Shown here in pieces: positions 1 to 9,595 of a DNA stretch of 64,000 nt (its first letter is position 1; each line of letters opens with the position of its first letter). The position numbers and the translations under genes are program-made. The stretch is from positions 576,764 to 640,763 of the forward strand of contig NZ_JAAAFX010000009.1 of assembly GCF_019352895.1 (NCBI RefSeq). The letters run 5' to 3'. Under the pieces are notes generated by a model. It searched no databases, was not told where the DNA came from, and saw nothing but the letters and a program-made list of their open reading frames with translations. The DNA is from Variovorax boronicumulans. GTDB lineage: Bacteria > Pseudomonadota > Gammaproteobacteria > Burkholderiales > Burkholderiaceae_C.

Positions 1-57
1 GGTGGGCTCGGCTTGCCACAGGGGAGCCACGGCGTGCGACAGGGGCGATGACGATGG

Positions 58-74
58 CTAGGGATAGTCCCTAG
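58..74. repeat. Perfect inverted repeat in the aldehyde dehydrogenase promoter region
   Basis: CTAGGGA-TAG-TCCCTAG is a perfect 7-bp inverted repeat with a 3-base spacer. It sits 8 bases upstream of the likely sigma-54 promoter of the aldehyde dehydrogenase operon. It could be a regulator binding site, but classic enhancer-binding-protein sites lie about 100 bp further upstream, which would be outside this window. Role inferred from position only. Confidence 0.4.
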
Positions 75-80
75 AAGAGC

Positions 81-97
81 CGGTACAGGCTTTGCAA
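81..97 (+). promoter_or_regulatory. Likely sigma-54 (-24/-12) promoter
   Basis: GG at 82-83 and GC at 94-95 are separated by exactly 10 bases (CGGTAC...TTTGCAA), which fits the sigma-54 pattern TGGCAC-N5-TTGCA at its invariant GG and GC. Transcription would start near position 107, about 60 bases before the ATG at 167. AcoD/ExaC-type aldehyde dehydrogenase genes are often controlled by AcoR-like sigma-54 activators, so the context agrees. The activator gene would have to lie to the left of the window. Confidence 0.5.
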
Positions 98-166
98 GTG
101 CTGCTTCACCGCGACGGCGCGGTGAATCCCAACCACTCGGCAACCACTCGATTTGGAGACACAGAC

Positions 167-1687
<1,521 letters not shown>

Positions 1688-1689
1688 CC

Positions 1690-2055
1690 ATGGACCTGCG
1701 CCGCGTCATCTGCACGCCGGCCGCCGAGGCGCTGATTGACGTGGTGCGGGCCAAGCACGGGCCGGTGATGTTCCATCAGTCGGGTGGCTGCTGCGACGGC
1801 AGCGCGCCCATGTGCTACCCGCAAGGGGAGTTCCAGGTGGGGGACTACGACAAGCTGCTGGGCGAGATCCACGGCGCGCCCTTCTACATCAGCGGGCCGC
1901 AGTTCGAGTACTGGCAGCACACGCAGCTGATCATCGACGTGGTGCCGGGGCGCGGCGGGATGTTCTCGCTGGAAGGCCCCGAGGGCCTGCGCTTTCTCAC
2001 GCGCTCGCGGCTCTTCAGCGATGAAGAGGACACGCGGCTGCAGGCCGCACGCTGA
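1690..2055 (+). CDS. DUF779 family protein, partner of the aldehyde dehydrogenase
   Basis: This protein of 121 residues belongs to the DUF779 family, which is repeatedly found directly downstream of AcoD/ExaC-type aldehyde dehydrogenases; no biochemical role is established. The sequence has the cysteine-rich motif HQSGGCCDGSAPMC near residues 28-41, which could bind a metal, followed by GPQFEYWQHTQLIIDV. The ATG at 1690 is two bases after the dehydrogenase stop, so translation is very likely coupled. The length is normal for the family. A longer in-frame reading from 1528 lies inside the dehydrogenase gene and is not credible. Confidence 0.8.
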   Translation: MDLRRVICTPAAEALIDVVRAKHGPVMFHQSGGCCDGSAPMCYPQGEFQVGDYDKLLGEIHGAPFYISGPQFEYWQHTQLIIDVVPGRGGMFSLEGPEGLRFLTRSRLFSDEEDTRLQAAR

Positions 2056-2068
2056 AGGCAGACATGAC

Positions 2069-2101
2069 GAGGGCCGGCCGATCGGGGATCTGCCGGTCCT
2101 C
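2069..2101. terminator. Possible bidirectional hairpin terminator
   Basis: GAGGGCCGG (2069-2077) pairs with CCGGTCCTC (2093-2101), 8 of 9 positions, across a 15-base loop. It lies between the convergent DUF779 and Mop genes. There is no T-tract, so factor-independent termination is doubtful. Confidence 0.3.
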
Positions 2102-2116
2102 TGCCGTGCGAGACGC

Positions 2117-2326
2117 TCAGTCCACCCCGATCATCACGCTCGAGGCCTTGATCAGCCCATAGGCCGGGCCGCCCTCGACCAGGCCCAGCGAATCGGCCGA
2201 GGTCGAGGTGATCGTCGAGACGATCTGCACGCCTGACGCGATCTCGAGCGTGACCTCGGTGGTCACCGGGCCTCGCACGATCTTGACGACCTTGCCGGGC
2301 AGAACGTTGCGGGCGCTGATTTTCAT
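2117..2326 (-). CDS. Molybdopterin-binding (TOBE/Mop) small protein
   Basis: The 69-residue protein is a single TOBE/Mop domain. It starts MKISARNVLPGKV and continues KIVRGPVTTEVTLEI and ITSTSADSLGL, the pattern of molbindins, which assemble into hexamers that store or buffer molybdate or tungstate in the cytosol. No DNA-binding or ATPase part is attached, so this is the free-standing form rather than ModE or ModC. It reads leftward, 60 bases after the alcohol dehydrogenase start side, and is not obviously in an operon with molybdate transport genes in this window. A molybdenum enzyme may be encoded nearby outside the window; that is only inference. Confidence 0.85.
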   Translation of the reverse strand: MKISARNVLPGKVVKIVRGPVTTEVTLEIASGVQIVSTITSTSADSLGLVEGGPAYGLIKASSVMIGVD

Positions 2327-2386
2327 GGGGGGCTCCAGATGAAAGCTAAATCGACATTCTGAGGGCAGCGCACCCTAACGCCTGTG

Positions 2387-3454
2387 TCAGGCGGGCACGG
2401 CGTCCTGCACCGTCGCCATGTCGATCACGAAGCGGTACTTGACGTCGCTCCTGAGCATGCGCTCGTAGGCCTCGTTGATCTGCGGCATCGCGATGGCCTC
2501 GATGTCCGAGACGATCCCGTGCTGGGCGCAGAAGTCGAGCATCTCCTGCGTCTCGGGAATGCCACCGATCATCGAGCCGGCGATGCTGCGGCGCTTGCCG
2601 ATCAGGCCGAACACGCCCGGCGAGGGGTGCGGCGTGCTGGGCGCGCCTACCAGCGTCAGCGTGCCGTCCATCTTGAGCAGTGCGATGAAGGGGTCGAGGT
2701 CGTGCGGGACGGCGACGGTGTTGAGGATGAAGTCGAAGCTGTTGCGGTGCGCCTTCATCTCGTCTGCATTCTTCGACACCACCACCTCCTTCGCGCCCAG
2801 GCGCAGGGCGTCGGCCGACTTGCCCGGCGAGGTGGTGAACAGCACCACGTGCGCGCCCAGCGCGGCGGCGATCTTCACGCCCATGTGGCCCAGCCCGCCC
2901 AGGCCGACGATGCCCACCTTCTGGCCCGGGCCGACCTTCCAGTGGCGCAGCGGCGAGTAGGTGGTGATGCCGGCGCACAGCAGCGGCGCCACGGCGGCGA
3001 GGTCCTTCTCGTCGTGGGTGATCTTGAGCACGAACTTCTCGAACACCACGATGTGGTCGGAGTAGCCGCCCAGCGTGTTGGCGCGCGACACCTGCTCGGG
3101 GCTGTTGTAGGTGCCGGTCATGCCGTTGTCGCAGTACTGCTCCAGGCCTTCGGCGCAGGGCTGGCAATGCTGGCAGCTGTCGACCATGCAGCCCACGCCG
3201 ACGATGTCGCCGACCTTGAACTTCGAGACGTCGGGGCCGACGGCGCTCACGCGGCCGACGATCTCGTGGCCCGGCACGCAGGGGAAGATCGAAGGGCCCC
3301 ATTCGCTCTTGGCGGTGTGCAGGTCGGAGTGGCAGACGCCGCAGTGCAGGATGTCGATCGCGACGTCCCGGGCGGCCGGCGTGCGGCGCTCGAAGGTGAA
3401 GGGGGAGAGGGGCGTGGTGGCCGAGCGGGCCGCGTAGGCGTGGGCGAGGGTCAT
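2387..3454 (-). CDS. Zinc-dependent NAD(P) alcohol dehydrogenase, cinnamyl-alcohol-dehydrogenase/YahK type
   Basis: This medium-chain zinc dehydrogenase (355 residues) interconverts primary alcohols and aldehydes. The catalytic zinc site is seen in CGVCHSDLHTAKSEWG near residue 38 with PGHEIVG about residue 63. Structural-zinc cysteines lie in CQHCQPCAEGLEQYC, and the nucleotide-binding loop is GLGGLGHMGVK. The arrangement is that of the CAD/YahK/AdhA branch, which is usually NADPH-dependent with broad aldehyde specificity. It may act with the nearby aldehyde dehydrogenase to move between alcohol, aldehyde and acid, but it lies on the opposite strand and has its own promoter region. Length is typical. 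Confidence 0.88.
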   Translation of the reverse strand: MTLAHAYAARSATTPLSPFTFERRTPAARDVAIDILHCGVCHSDLHTAKSEWGPSIFPCVPGHEIVGRVSAVGPDVSKFKVGDIVGVGCMVDSCQHCQPCAEGLEQYCDNGMTGTYNSPEQVSRANTLGGYSDHIVVFEKFVLKITHDEKDLAAVAPLLCAGITTYSPLRHWKVGPGQKVGIVGLGGLGHMGVKIAAALGAHVVLFTTSPGKSADALRLGAKEVVVSKNADEMKAHRNSFDFILNTVAVPHDLDPFIALLKMDGTLTLVGAPSTPHPSPGVFGLIGKRRSIAGSMIGGIPETQEMLDFCAQHGIVSDIEAIAMPQINEAYERMLRSDVKYRFVIDMATVQDAVPA

Positions 3455-3513
3455 GTCGGGGTTCCTGGGAAGGCGCGAGCCGGGGAAAACCGGCCCACCT
3501 TACACAGCCGCGC

Positions 3514-3534
3514 GCGGGCGCGCTGAGCGCCCGC
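3514..3534. terminator. GC-rich hairpin downstream of msrA
   Basis: GCGGGCGC (3514-3521) and GCGCCCGC (3527-3534) form a perfect 8-bp stem with a 5-base loop, about 30 bases past the msrA stop in the leftward direction. No T-tract follows, so it may only be a weak or Rho-assisted terminator. Confidence 0.35.
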
Positions 3535-3564
3535 TCAAAGGCCCCGGGGCGCCCTCGGCTGCCT

Positions 3565-4317
3565 TCAGCCGGTCACACGGCGGCCGACCAGCACCGGATC
3601 GGCGCGGTAGCGATCGGGGAACACCTTCTTGAGGTTGGCGACCTTGGGCAGGTCGTTGATCACGATGTAGGGCTGGTTCGGGTTCAGCGTCAGGTAGTCC
3701 TGGTGGTAGCCCTCGGCCGGGAAGAAGCGCTTCTGCAGTTCGATGGTGGTCGCGATCGGCGCGCCGAAGCTGCCGGCCTTGCCGAGCTGGTCGATGTAGG
3801 CCTTGGCGATGCGGGCCTGCTCGTCGTTCTGCGCGAACACCGTCGAGCGGTACTGCGTGCCGCGGTCGGGGCCCTGGCGGTTTAGCTCGGTCGGGTTGTG
3901 GGCCACCGAGAAATAGATCTGCAGGATGCGGCCGTAGCTGATCTGCTTCGGGTCGTAGGTGATCGCGACCGCCTCGGCATGGCCGGTGCGGCCCGAGCCC
4001 ACGGTTTCGTAGCGGGCGGTCTTCTCGTCGCCGCCCGCGTAGCCCGAGACCGCGTTGGTCACGCCCTTGACGTGCTGGAACACGCCCTGCACGCCCCAGA
4101 AACAGCCGCCGGCGAGCACCGCGGTCTCGGTGGCCGCGGCCGTGGCGAGGTCGTCGGCGGGCGCCGGGATGACGACGGCGTTCTCCGCCGCCATCGAGGG
4201 CACGATCTTGAAGGCGGCCGCGGCAGCCAGCAGCGCCACGGCACCGAGCGCCATGCGGCGCGAGAAGCGCTGGCGGGGGGCGAGCGCGGCGGCAGGAGGG
4301 GTCGAGGGCTTGTTCAT
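3565..4317 (-). CDS. msrA: Exported peptide-methionine (S)-S-oxide reductase MsrA
   Basis: MsrA reduces the S-epimer of methionine sulfoxide in damaged proteins. The catalytic motif GGCFWGVQ is present (C72), and the later stretches YDPKQISYGRILQIYF and GTQYRSTVF are standard for the family. Upstream of the domain is an N-terminal export signal, FSRRMALGAVALLAAAAAF (residues 18-36), with a twin-arginine look. That places the enzyme in or facing the periplasm instead of the usual cytosol. The start at 4317 has a clear AAGGAAG ribosome site; a longer reading from 4431 lacks one. It is divergent from msrB-dipZ and presumably shares their control. Length (250) is above a bare MsrA domain because of the signal region. 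Confidence 0.92.
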   Translation of the reverse strand: MNKPSTPPAAALAPRQRFSRRMALGAVALLAAAAAFKIVPSMAAENAVVIPAPADDLATAAATETAVLAGGCFWGVQGVFQHVKGVTNAVSGYAGGDEKTARYETVGSGRTGHAEAVAITYDPKQISYGRILQIYFSVAHNPTELNRQGPDRGTQYRSTVFAQNDEQARIAKAYIDQLGKAGSFGAPIATTIELQKRFFPAEGYHQDYLTLNPNQPYIVINDLPKVANLKKVFPDRYRADPVLVGRRVTG

Positions 4318-4655
4318 CTCAGGTCTTCCTTCGGTGCAGGGTGGATCGGACGGCGTCCGTGTTCCTGAGTTCGGGGGAAGGGCGCCCTCGGTTACGCGAT
4401 GCGCGTCGAAATTTCCGCCGCATCGATGCAAGCCGGTTGTAACCCCTGGGCGACGCGGGCCGAACTACCCGGTGGAAGCCATGCCGCGCGCCCACGATCA
4501 GGCATCGTTATGCCCATTGGGATATAACGGGTTTCGAGCCTGCCTGAGTCCAAGGTGCCGCGCGCTGCGTACAGCGTCCCAGGAGCCCCCGGTCGTCCCG
4601 TGCCGGTGGCCACCTGTTCACCCAGACCCCACAGGACCCTTTTGAAGGATTTGCC
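4318..4655. promoter_or_regulatory. Divergent msrA/msrB control region (338 bases, no gene)
   Basis: No open frame here has coding support. A TATAAC hexamer at 4523-4528 looks like the rightward -10 box for msrB, within an imperfect dyad (4507-4528, GTTAT...ATAAC ends) that could hold a redox-sensing regulator serving both directions. The -35 side is unclear. Confidence 0.35.
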
Positions 4656-5165
4656 ATGACCCCCCAAGGAAGACGTTCGGCATTGGTCGCAGGCGGCTCG
4701 ACGCTCGGCCTGGCCATTGCCTACGCACTGGGCTGGAGCCCACGTCCGGCGCTGGCCGCCACCGCAGGCACCTTCGAGCTGACCCGTACCGAGGCCGAAT
4801 GGCGCAAGCTGCTCAGCGCCAACCAGTACGCAGTGATGCGCGAGGAGGGCACCGAGCGGCCCTACACCAGTCCGCTCAACGACGAGCACCGCGAAGGCGT
4901 CTTCGCCTGCGCGGGCTGCAGCCTCGACGCCTTCTCCTCGAAGACCAAGTTCGACAGCAGGACCGGCTGGCCCAGCTTCTGGCAGCCCTTGCCCAACGCG
5001 GTCGGCGAGAACGTGGACAAGACCTTCGGCATGGTGCGCACCGAGGTGCACTGCCGGCGCTGCGGCAGCCACTTCGGCCATGTGTTCCCCGACGGCCCCA
5101 AGCCCACCGGCCTGCGCTACTGCATGAACGGCCTGTCGCTCAAGTTCACGCCGCGCGCGGCCTGA
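4656..5165 (+). CDS. msrB: Exported peptide-methionine (R)-S-oxide reductase MsrB
   Basis: MsrB reduces the R-epimer of methionine sulfoxide, complementing MsrA. The protein (169 residues) has four zinc cysteines in two pairs, CAGC (C85, C88) and CRRC (C133, C136), the substrate motif RTGWPSFW, and the catalytic cysteine in GLRYCMN (C156). It begins with a twin-arginine-like signal, GRRSALVAGG, and a hydrophobic stretch to about residue 35, so it is exported like its MsrA neighbour. The dipZ gene follows after 30 bases in the same direction and probably in the same transcript. The serine usual after GLRYCxN is a glycine here, which is a mild deviation. Confidence 0.92.
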   Translation: MTPQGRRSALVAGGSTLGLAIAYALGWSPRPALAATAGTFELTRTEAEWRKLLSANQYAVMREEGTERPYTSPLNDEHREGVFACAGCSLDAFSSKTKFDSRTGWPSFWQPLPNAVGENVDKTFGMVRTEVHCRRCGSHFGHVFPDGPKPTGLRYCMNGLSLKFTPRAA

Positions 5166-5195
5166 TCCACGCAACCCCACGCCTCCCACGCCCGC

Positions 5196-6977
5196 ATGCT
5201 GCTCTTTCTCGTCGCCTACCTGGGGGGTGTGCTGACCATCCTCAGCCCCTGCATCCTGCCGGTGCTGCCCTTCGTGTTCGCGCGGGGTGAGCAGCCCTTC
5301 CTGCGAAGCGGGCAGCCGCTGCTGGTGGGCATGGCGCTGACCTTCGCGGCGGTGGCCTCGCTGGCGGCGGTCGGCGGCGGCTGGGCGGTGCAGGCCAACC
5401 AGTACGGCCGCTGGGCGGCGCTGGTGCTGATGGCGGTGTTCGGGTTGATGCTGCTGTTTCCGCAGCTGGCAGAACACGCCACGCGGCCGCTGGTGGCCTG
5501 GGGCGCACGCCTGTCGGCCTCGGCCACGGGGGGCGCCTCCGGGCGCGGCGCCTCGTCGCTCGTGCCTTCGCTGCTGCTGGGGTTGGCGACCGGGCTGCTG
5601 TGGGCGCCCTGCGCGGGCCCGATCCTGGGCCTGGTGCTGACCGGCGCGGCGCTCAACGGCGCGAGCGCACAGACCTCGCTGCTGCTGCTGGCCTATTCGG
5701 CCGGCGCCGCGACCTCGCTGGCCGCGGCGCTGCTGATCGGCGGGCGGGTGTTCCAGGCCATGAAGCGTTCGCTCGGCGCGGGCGAGTGGATCCGTCGCGG
5801 CATCGGCGCGGCCCTGCTGTGCGGCGTGGCCGCGATCGCGCTGGGGCTGGACACCGGCGTGCTGGCACAGTTGTCGCTGTCGAGCACGGCCAGGGTCGAG
5901 CAGGCATTGGTCGACCGGGCGGGCGCGGGTTCGAAGGCCGAATCCGCGGCCTCCGACCGGGTGGTGGCCAGCGGCTCGAACGCGATGCGGCCCGCCGGTG
6001 AGGCCGGGCTGCCCATCGAAGGCGCCATGCCCGCGCTGGCCGGCGCGGTGCAGTGGCTCAATTCCGAGCCGCTGACCACCGCGCAGCTGCGCGGCAAGGT
6101 GGTGCTGGTCGACTTCTGGACCTACTCCTGCATCAACTGCCTGCGCGCGCTGCCCTACGTGCGTGCCTGGGCGGAGAAGTACAAGGACCAGGGCCTGGTC
6201 GTGATCGGCGTGCACTCGCCGGAATTCGCCTTCGAGAAGGACGTGGGCAACGTCCGCAAGGCGGTCAAGGACCTGAAGCTCGACTACCCCGTGGCGATCG
6301 ACAACGACTTCACCGTCTGGCGTGCCTTCAAGAACCAGTACTGGCCCGCCCACTACTTCATCGATGCCAAGGGCAACATCCGCTACCACCACTACGGCGA
6401 GGGCGAGTACGACAAGTCGGAACAGGTCATCCAGCAACTGCTGGCCGAAGCCGGCCAGGGCCGCGTGCCGGGCGATCTGGTGAAGGTCGAGGCCAGCGGC
6501 GCGCAGGCCGCGGCCGACGGCGCCAACGTCAAGTCGCCCGAGACCTACGTGGGCTACCAGCGGGCCGAGCATTTCGTGTCCGCCGGCGGTTTTGCGAAGA
6601 ACCAGCCGCACCGCTACGCCGGCCCGGCCGCGCTCCAGCTCAACCAGTGGGCGCTGGCCGGCGACTGGCGCGTGGGCGCCCAGAGCGCCGTGCTGGACCG
6701 CAGCGGCGGGCGCATCAGCTTCCAGTTCCATGCACGCGACCTGCACCTGGTGCTGGGACCGGGCGCCGATGGCAAGCCGGTGCGCTTCCGGGTGCTGATC
6801 GACGGCAAGGCGCCGGGCGCCGACCAGGGCATGGACGTCGACGCCCAGGGCCATGGCGTGGTGACCGGGCAGCGGCTCTACCAGCTGGTGCGGCAGAAGG
6901 GCGGCGTGGCCGAGCACCGCTTCGACATCGAGTTCCTCGACCCGGGGGCCGAGGCTTTCGCCTTCACCTTCGGCTAG
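5196..6977 (+). CDS. dipZ: DipZ-type thiol transporter: CcdA membrane domain fused to periplasmic thioredoxin domain
   Basis: The 593-residue protein carries reducing power across the inner membrane. Residues 1 to about 230 form a CcdA/DsbD-beta-like membrane domain with the paired redox cysteines LSPCILP (C19) and WAPCAGP (C139). A periplasmic thioredoxin/AhpC-like domain follows with CxxC in YSCINC (C312, C315), then a C-terminal beta-sandwich region (about 430-593) as in mycobacterial DipZ. Directly downstream of exported MsrB and divergent from exported MsrA, it is the obvious electron donor for periplasmic methionine-sulfoxide repair. It overlaps the next, convergent gene by 4 bases: a single CTAG supplies both stop codons. 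Confidence 0.88.
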   Translation: MLLFLVAYLGGVLTILSPCILPVLPFVFARGEQPFLRSGQPLLVGMALTFAAVASLAAVGGGWAVQANQYGRWAALVLMAVFGLMLLFPQLAEHATRPLVAWGARLSASATGGASGRGASSLVPSLLLGLATGLLWAPCAGPILGLVLTGAALNGASAQTSLLLLAYSAGAATSLAAALLIGGRVFQAMKRSLGAGEWIRRGIGAALLCGVAAIALGLDTGVLAQLSLSSTARVEQALVDRAGAGSKAESAASDRVVASGSNAMRPAGEAGLPIEGAMPALAGAVQWLNSEPLTTAQLRGKVVLVDFWTYSCINCLRALPYVRAWAEKYKDQGLVVIGVHSPEFAFEKDVGNVRKAVKDLKLDYPVAIDNDFTVWRAFKNQYWPAHYFIDAKGNIRYHHYGEGEYDKSEQVIQQLLAEAGQGRVPGDLVKVEASGAQAAADGANVKSPETYVGYQRAEHFVSAGGFAKNQPHRYAGPAALQLNQWALAGDWRVGAQSAVLDRSGGRISFQFHARDLHLVLGPGADGKPVRFRVLIDGKAPGADQGMDVDAQGHGVVTGQRLYQLVRQKGGVAEHRFDIEFLDPGAEAFAFTFG

Positions 6978-7885
6978 GTCAGGATGAACACGTCGGGGTC
7001 GAGCCTGGGCGCCTGCTGCGGCTCGCCCATCATCTCGCGCAGCGTCGACTCGATGCCGGCCGACATCGCATCCAGCGCGAGGTCGTTGGCCGCCATGCCG
7101 AAGGGCTCCTCGATCTCCGCGCCCAGGGCCTCGAGCGCGAAGAAGGTGTAGGCGATGAAGGCCACGATCACCGGCGTGGTCGGCCCGATCGAATCGACCA
7201 GGCCGAAGGGCAGCAGCACGCAGTAGAGGTAGATCGTGCGGTGGATGATCACCGAGTAGGTGAAGGGGATCGGCGTGCTCGCGATGCGCTCGCAGCCGCC
7301 CAGCGCCTCGTTGAGGTGGCTCAGCGGCGCGTCCATGGCCGGCACGATGGCCGGCGCGATCTCGCCCGCCTGCCGCCGGTCGCGCAGCCATTCGCCGGCC
7401 ATCAGCAGCAGCATCGAGGGCTTGTACAGCACCGGCTGGAGTCGTGCGCGGTCGTCCGGCGTCAGCAGGCGCTCGAAATCGGCCGCGGGATCGGTGCGGC
7501 GCAACTGGTGGCGCAGCGCATGCACGAAGGCGATCAGCCGCGCGGCCAGCGGTTGCACCTCGGCCGGCGCGTCGGCCAGCGTGAGCGCCTGGCGCAGCAG
7601 GGTGCGGGTGTTGTTGAGCACGCTGCCCCAGAGCGTGCGCGCCTCCCAGTAGCGCGCATAGCTGGTGCCGTTGCGAAAGCCCAGGAAGATGGCCAGCGTC
7701 AGGCCGATCAGCGAGAAGGGCACGAAGGTCAGCGGGATCTTCCACTGGAACAGGCGCCCGTGGAGCACGGTGACGAGGATGGCGAAGGCCGTGGTGGCGA
7801 GCAGCTGCGGTGCGATGTCGCGCAGCACGGAGCCGCGCCAGACGAACAACATGCGCAGCCAATGGAGGCGGGGTCGGATGATCAT
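6974..7885 (-). CDS. Bestrophin-like (UPF0187/YneE) membrane channel protein
   Basis: This 303-residue membrane protein belongs to the bacterial bestrophin family, which form pentameric ion channels. The family pattern is visible: an amphipathic start MIIRPRLHWLRMLFVWRGS, the hydrophobic helix LLATTAFAILVTVL, LIGLTLAIFLGFRNGTSYARYWEAR (a hallmark block, near residues 60-85), two further C-terminal hydrophobic stretches, and FALEALGAEIEEPFG, typical of the calcium-clasp end. I chose the ATG at 7885; an upstream in-frame ATG at 8068 would add 61 residues with no membrane or family similarity. Ion selectivity cannot be inferred. It is convergent with dipZ and probably unrelated to it. Confidence 0.85.
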   Translation of the reverse strand: MIIRPRLHWLRMLFVWRGSVLRDIAPQLLATTAFAILVTVLHGRLFQWKIPLTFVPFSLIGLTLAIFLGFRNGTSYARYWEARTLWGSVLNNTRTLLRQALTLADAPAEVQPLAARLIAFVHALRHQLRRTDPAADFERLLTPDDRARLQPVLYKPSMLLLMAGEWLRDRRQAGEIAPAIVPAMDAPLSHLNEALGGCERIASTPIPFTYSVIIHRTIYLYCVLLPFGLVDSIGPTTPVIVAFIAYTFFALEALGAEIEEPFGMAANDLALDAMSAGIESTLREMMGEPQQAPRLDPDVFILT

Positions 7886-8141
7886 GGGTCCCCGATCATC
7901 CCAGGGACAGGCTCGGTGCTCGCCTGGGTCGGGTAAGGGCGCTGTCGGGAAGCGGCCCGGGATCGCGTGCGGCGCGATCCGACGTGGAAAAAATGCATGG
8001 CTGGCCGGAGAACCGATGGCTAGCAAAAAACGACCTTGGAGACTTTTGAGGGTCCCGGGTCGCCCCACGATGAAACCGAATCCTGGAGAAGGGCGGCAGC
8101 TGCTTCCAGCTGCTTTCTTTCGATGCCGCGATCCTACCTTA

Positions 8142-8160
8142 AATGCAAACGCTTCTCATT
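8142..8160 (-). promoter_or_regulatory. Fur-box-like 19-mer
   Basis: Read on the minus strand the site is AATGAGAAGCGTTTGCATT, matching 13 of the 16 defined positions of the pattern AATGANAATNATTNTCATT. No iron-uptake gene is adjacent, so it may be a relic of a lost gene or control a small RNA. Chance similarity is possible. Confidence 0.3.
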
Positions 8161-8317
8161 TGATTGGATGGCGCGATACAAATTATTTCCATCAGCCCGA
8201 CGCCGGGGCCGACGCCTGTTGTGCCCGCAGCAGCCTTCGATCTCGGGCCGCTGCGGGTCGCGAAGGTGGCCTGCACTCTGGCGATGATGGCCTGCCTCCC
8301 AGGCCAGCAGCCAGCCA

Positions 8318-8335
8318 TTCGTCGCTTCCGACGAT
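8318..8335 (+). promoter_or_regulatory. Acyl-CoA operon site 1 (repeated 18-bp dyad)
   Basis: TTCGTCGCTTCCGACGAT, with arms TCGTCG/CGACGA, is one of four near-identical copies in the window. It ends 22 bases before AACACT (8358-8363), a weak -10-like hexamer, and 63 bases before the ATG of the acyl-CoA dehydrogenase pair. Role as activator site is inferred from recurrence and constant spacing. Confidence 0.65.
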
Positions 8336-8398
8336 GGTCTGCAGGGCCGTGCCGCAGAACACTTCATCGCTTCGATCCAGTGGGAAAAGAGGCGAGCG

Positions 8399-9589
8399 AT
8401 GGCTTGGAAACTCGACGCGGCCGAGGCCGGGTTCAGGCAGGAGGTCCGGGACTTCCTGGCGGAGGCCCTGACGCCCGAACTGCGCACCGCGGGCCGGCGC
8501 TGCGCGGGCATCTTCAGCGACTACGACGACGGCATCCGCTGGCACCGCATCCTCGCGCAGCGCGGCTGGAGCGTGCCCAGCTGGCCGGTCGCGCATGGCG
8601 GCACCGGCTGGACGCCGATGCAGCACTACATCTTCGCCAGCGAACTCGCGCAGGCCGACGCGCCGCCGCTCGCGCCCAACAGCACGCGCATGGTGGCGCC
8701 AGTGATCATCGCCTTCGGCACCGAGGAGCAGAAGCAGCGCTGGCTGCCCGGCATCCGCAACGGCGACGACTACTGGGCCCAGGGCTACTCCGAACCGCAG
8801 GCGGGCTCCGACCTCGCATCGCTGCAGTGCCGCGCGGTGCGCGACGGCGAGCACTACGTGATCAACGGCACCAAGATCTGGACCACGCATGCGCACTGGT
8901 CCAACCGCATGTTCTGCCTGGTGCGCACGGCCAGCGGCGGCAAGGCGCAGCAGGGCATCAGCTTCCTGTGCTTCGACCTCGACCTGCCCGGCATCACGGT
9001 GCGCCCCATCGTCAGCATCTCGGGCGACCACGAACTCAACCAGGTGTTCTTCGACGACGTGCGCGTGCCGGTGTCCTCTTTGCTGGGCGAGGAGAACCAA
9101 GGTTGGGCCATCGCGAAATACCTGCTTGCGCACGAGCGTGGCCATGCCTGGGCGCCGCTGCTGCGCGCCCGGCTGCGGCGCCTGCGCGAGGCGGCGCGCA
9201 CCGCATGGCCGCACAGCGGGGCCGACGAAGCCCGCGACATGGTGCTGCGCCTGGCCGAGGCCGATTGCGCGATCGATGCGGTCGAGGCGCTCGAACTGCA
9301 GGCCCTGCGCGCGCAGGTGCAGGGCGAGCCGCCGGGCATCCGGCCCTCGATGGGCAAGGTGCTGGGTTCCGAGCTGCGCCAGCGGCTGACCGAGCTGGGC
9401 ATCGAGATCGCCGGCCGCTATGCCGCGGTGAACCTGCCGCTGGCCGACGGCCTGCAGGGCGCGCTGCCCGTGCCCGAGGAGGCGGTGTTCTCGATGTCGG
9501 CCTACCTCAACGACCGCGCGGCCTCGATCTACGCGGGCTCCAACGAAGTCCAGCGCAACCTCATCGCCGCGCACCTGCTGCGCGGCTGA
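8399..9589 (+). CDS. Acyl-CoA dehydrogenase, PimC-like large subunit
   Basis: A 396-residue flavoprotein that introduces the 2,3-double bond into an acyl-CoA. It has the acyl-CoA dehydrogenase N-terminal helical, middle (WAQGYSEPQAGSDLA) and C-terminal domains, ending YAGSNEVQRNLIAAHLL. The short-chain-type glutamate near the C-terminus is absent (YAGS), but a glutamate in LLAHERGHAW (E246) falls where isovaleryl- and long-chain enzymes keep theirs. With the gene 6 bases downstream it forms a large/small pair like pimeloyl-CoA dehydrogenase PimC/PimD and the heteromeric FadE pairs of steroid degraders, so an alpha2-beta2 enzyme is likely. The ATG has AGAGG just upstream, and a copy of the shared 18-bp operator precedes it. 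Confidence 0.85.
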   Translation: MAWKLDAAEAGFRQEVRDFLAEALTPELRTAGRRCAGIFSDYDDGIRWHRILAQRGWSVPSWPVAHGGTGWTPMQHYIFASELAQADAPPLAPNSTRMVAPVIIAFGTEEQKQRWLPGIRNGDDYWAQGYSEPQAGSDLASLQCRAVRDGEHYVINGTKIWTTHAHWSNRMFCLVRTASGGKAQQGISFLCFDLDLPGITVRPIVSISGDHELNQVFFDDVRVPVSSLLGEENQGWAIAKYLLAHERGHAWAPLLRARLRRLREAARTAWPHSGADEARDMVLRLAEADCAIDAVEALELQALRAQVQGEPPGIRPSMGKVLGSELRQRLTELGIEIAGRYAAVNLPLADGLQGALPVPEEAVFSMSAYLNDRAASIYAGSNEVQRNLIAAHLLRG

Positions 9590-9595
9590 ACGCCC

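Larger units (their letters stand above)
7886..8398. other. 513-base intergenic stretch without a convincing gene
   Basis: No open frame here resembles a protein family or has a good ribosome site. It contains a Fur-box-like element (8142-8160) and one copy of the repeated acyl-CoA operon site (8318-8335). The sequence around 8100-8200 is noticeably more AT-rich than the coding DNA on either side, which suits promoters or a small RNA. Confidence 0.5.
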
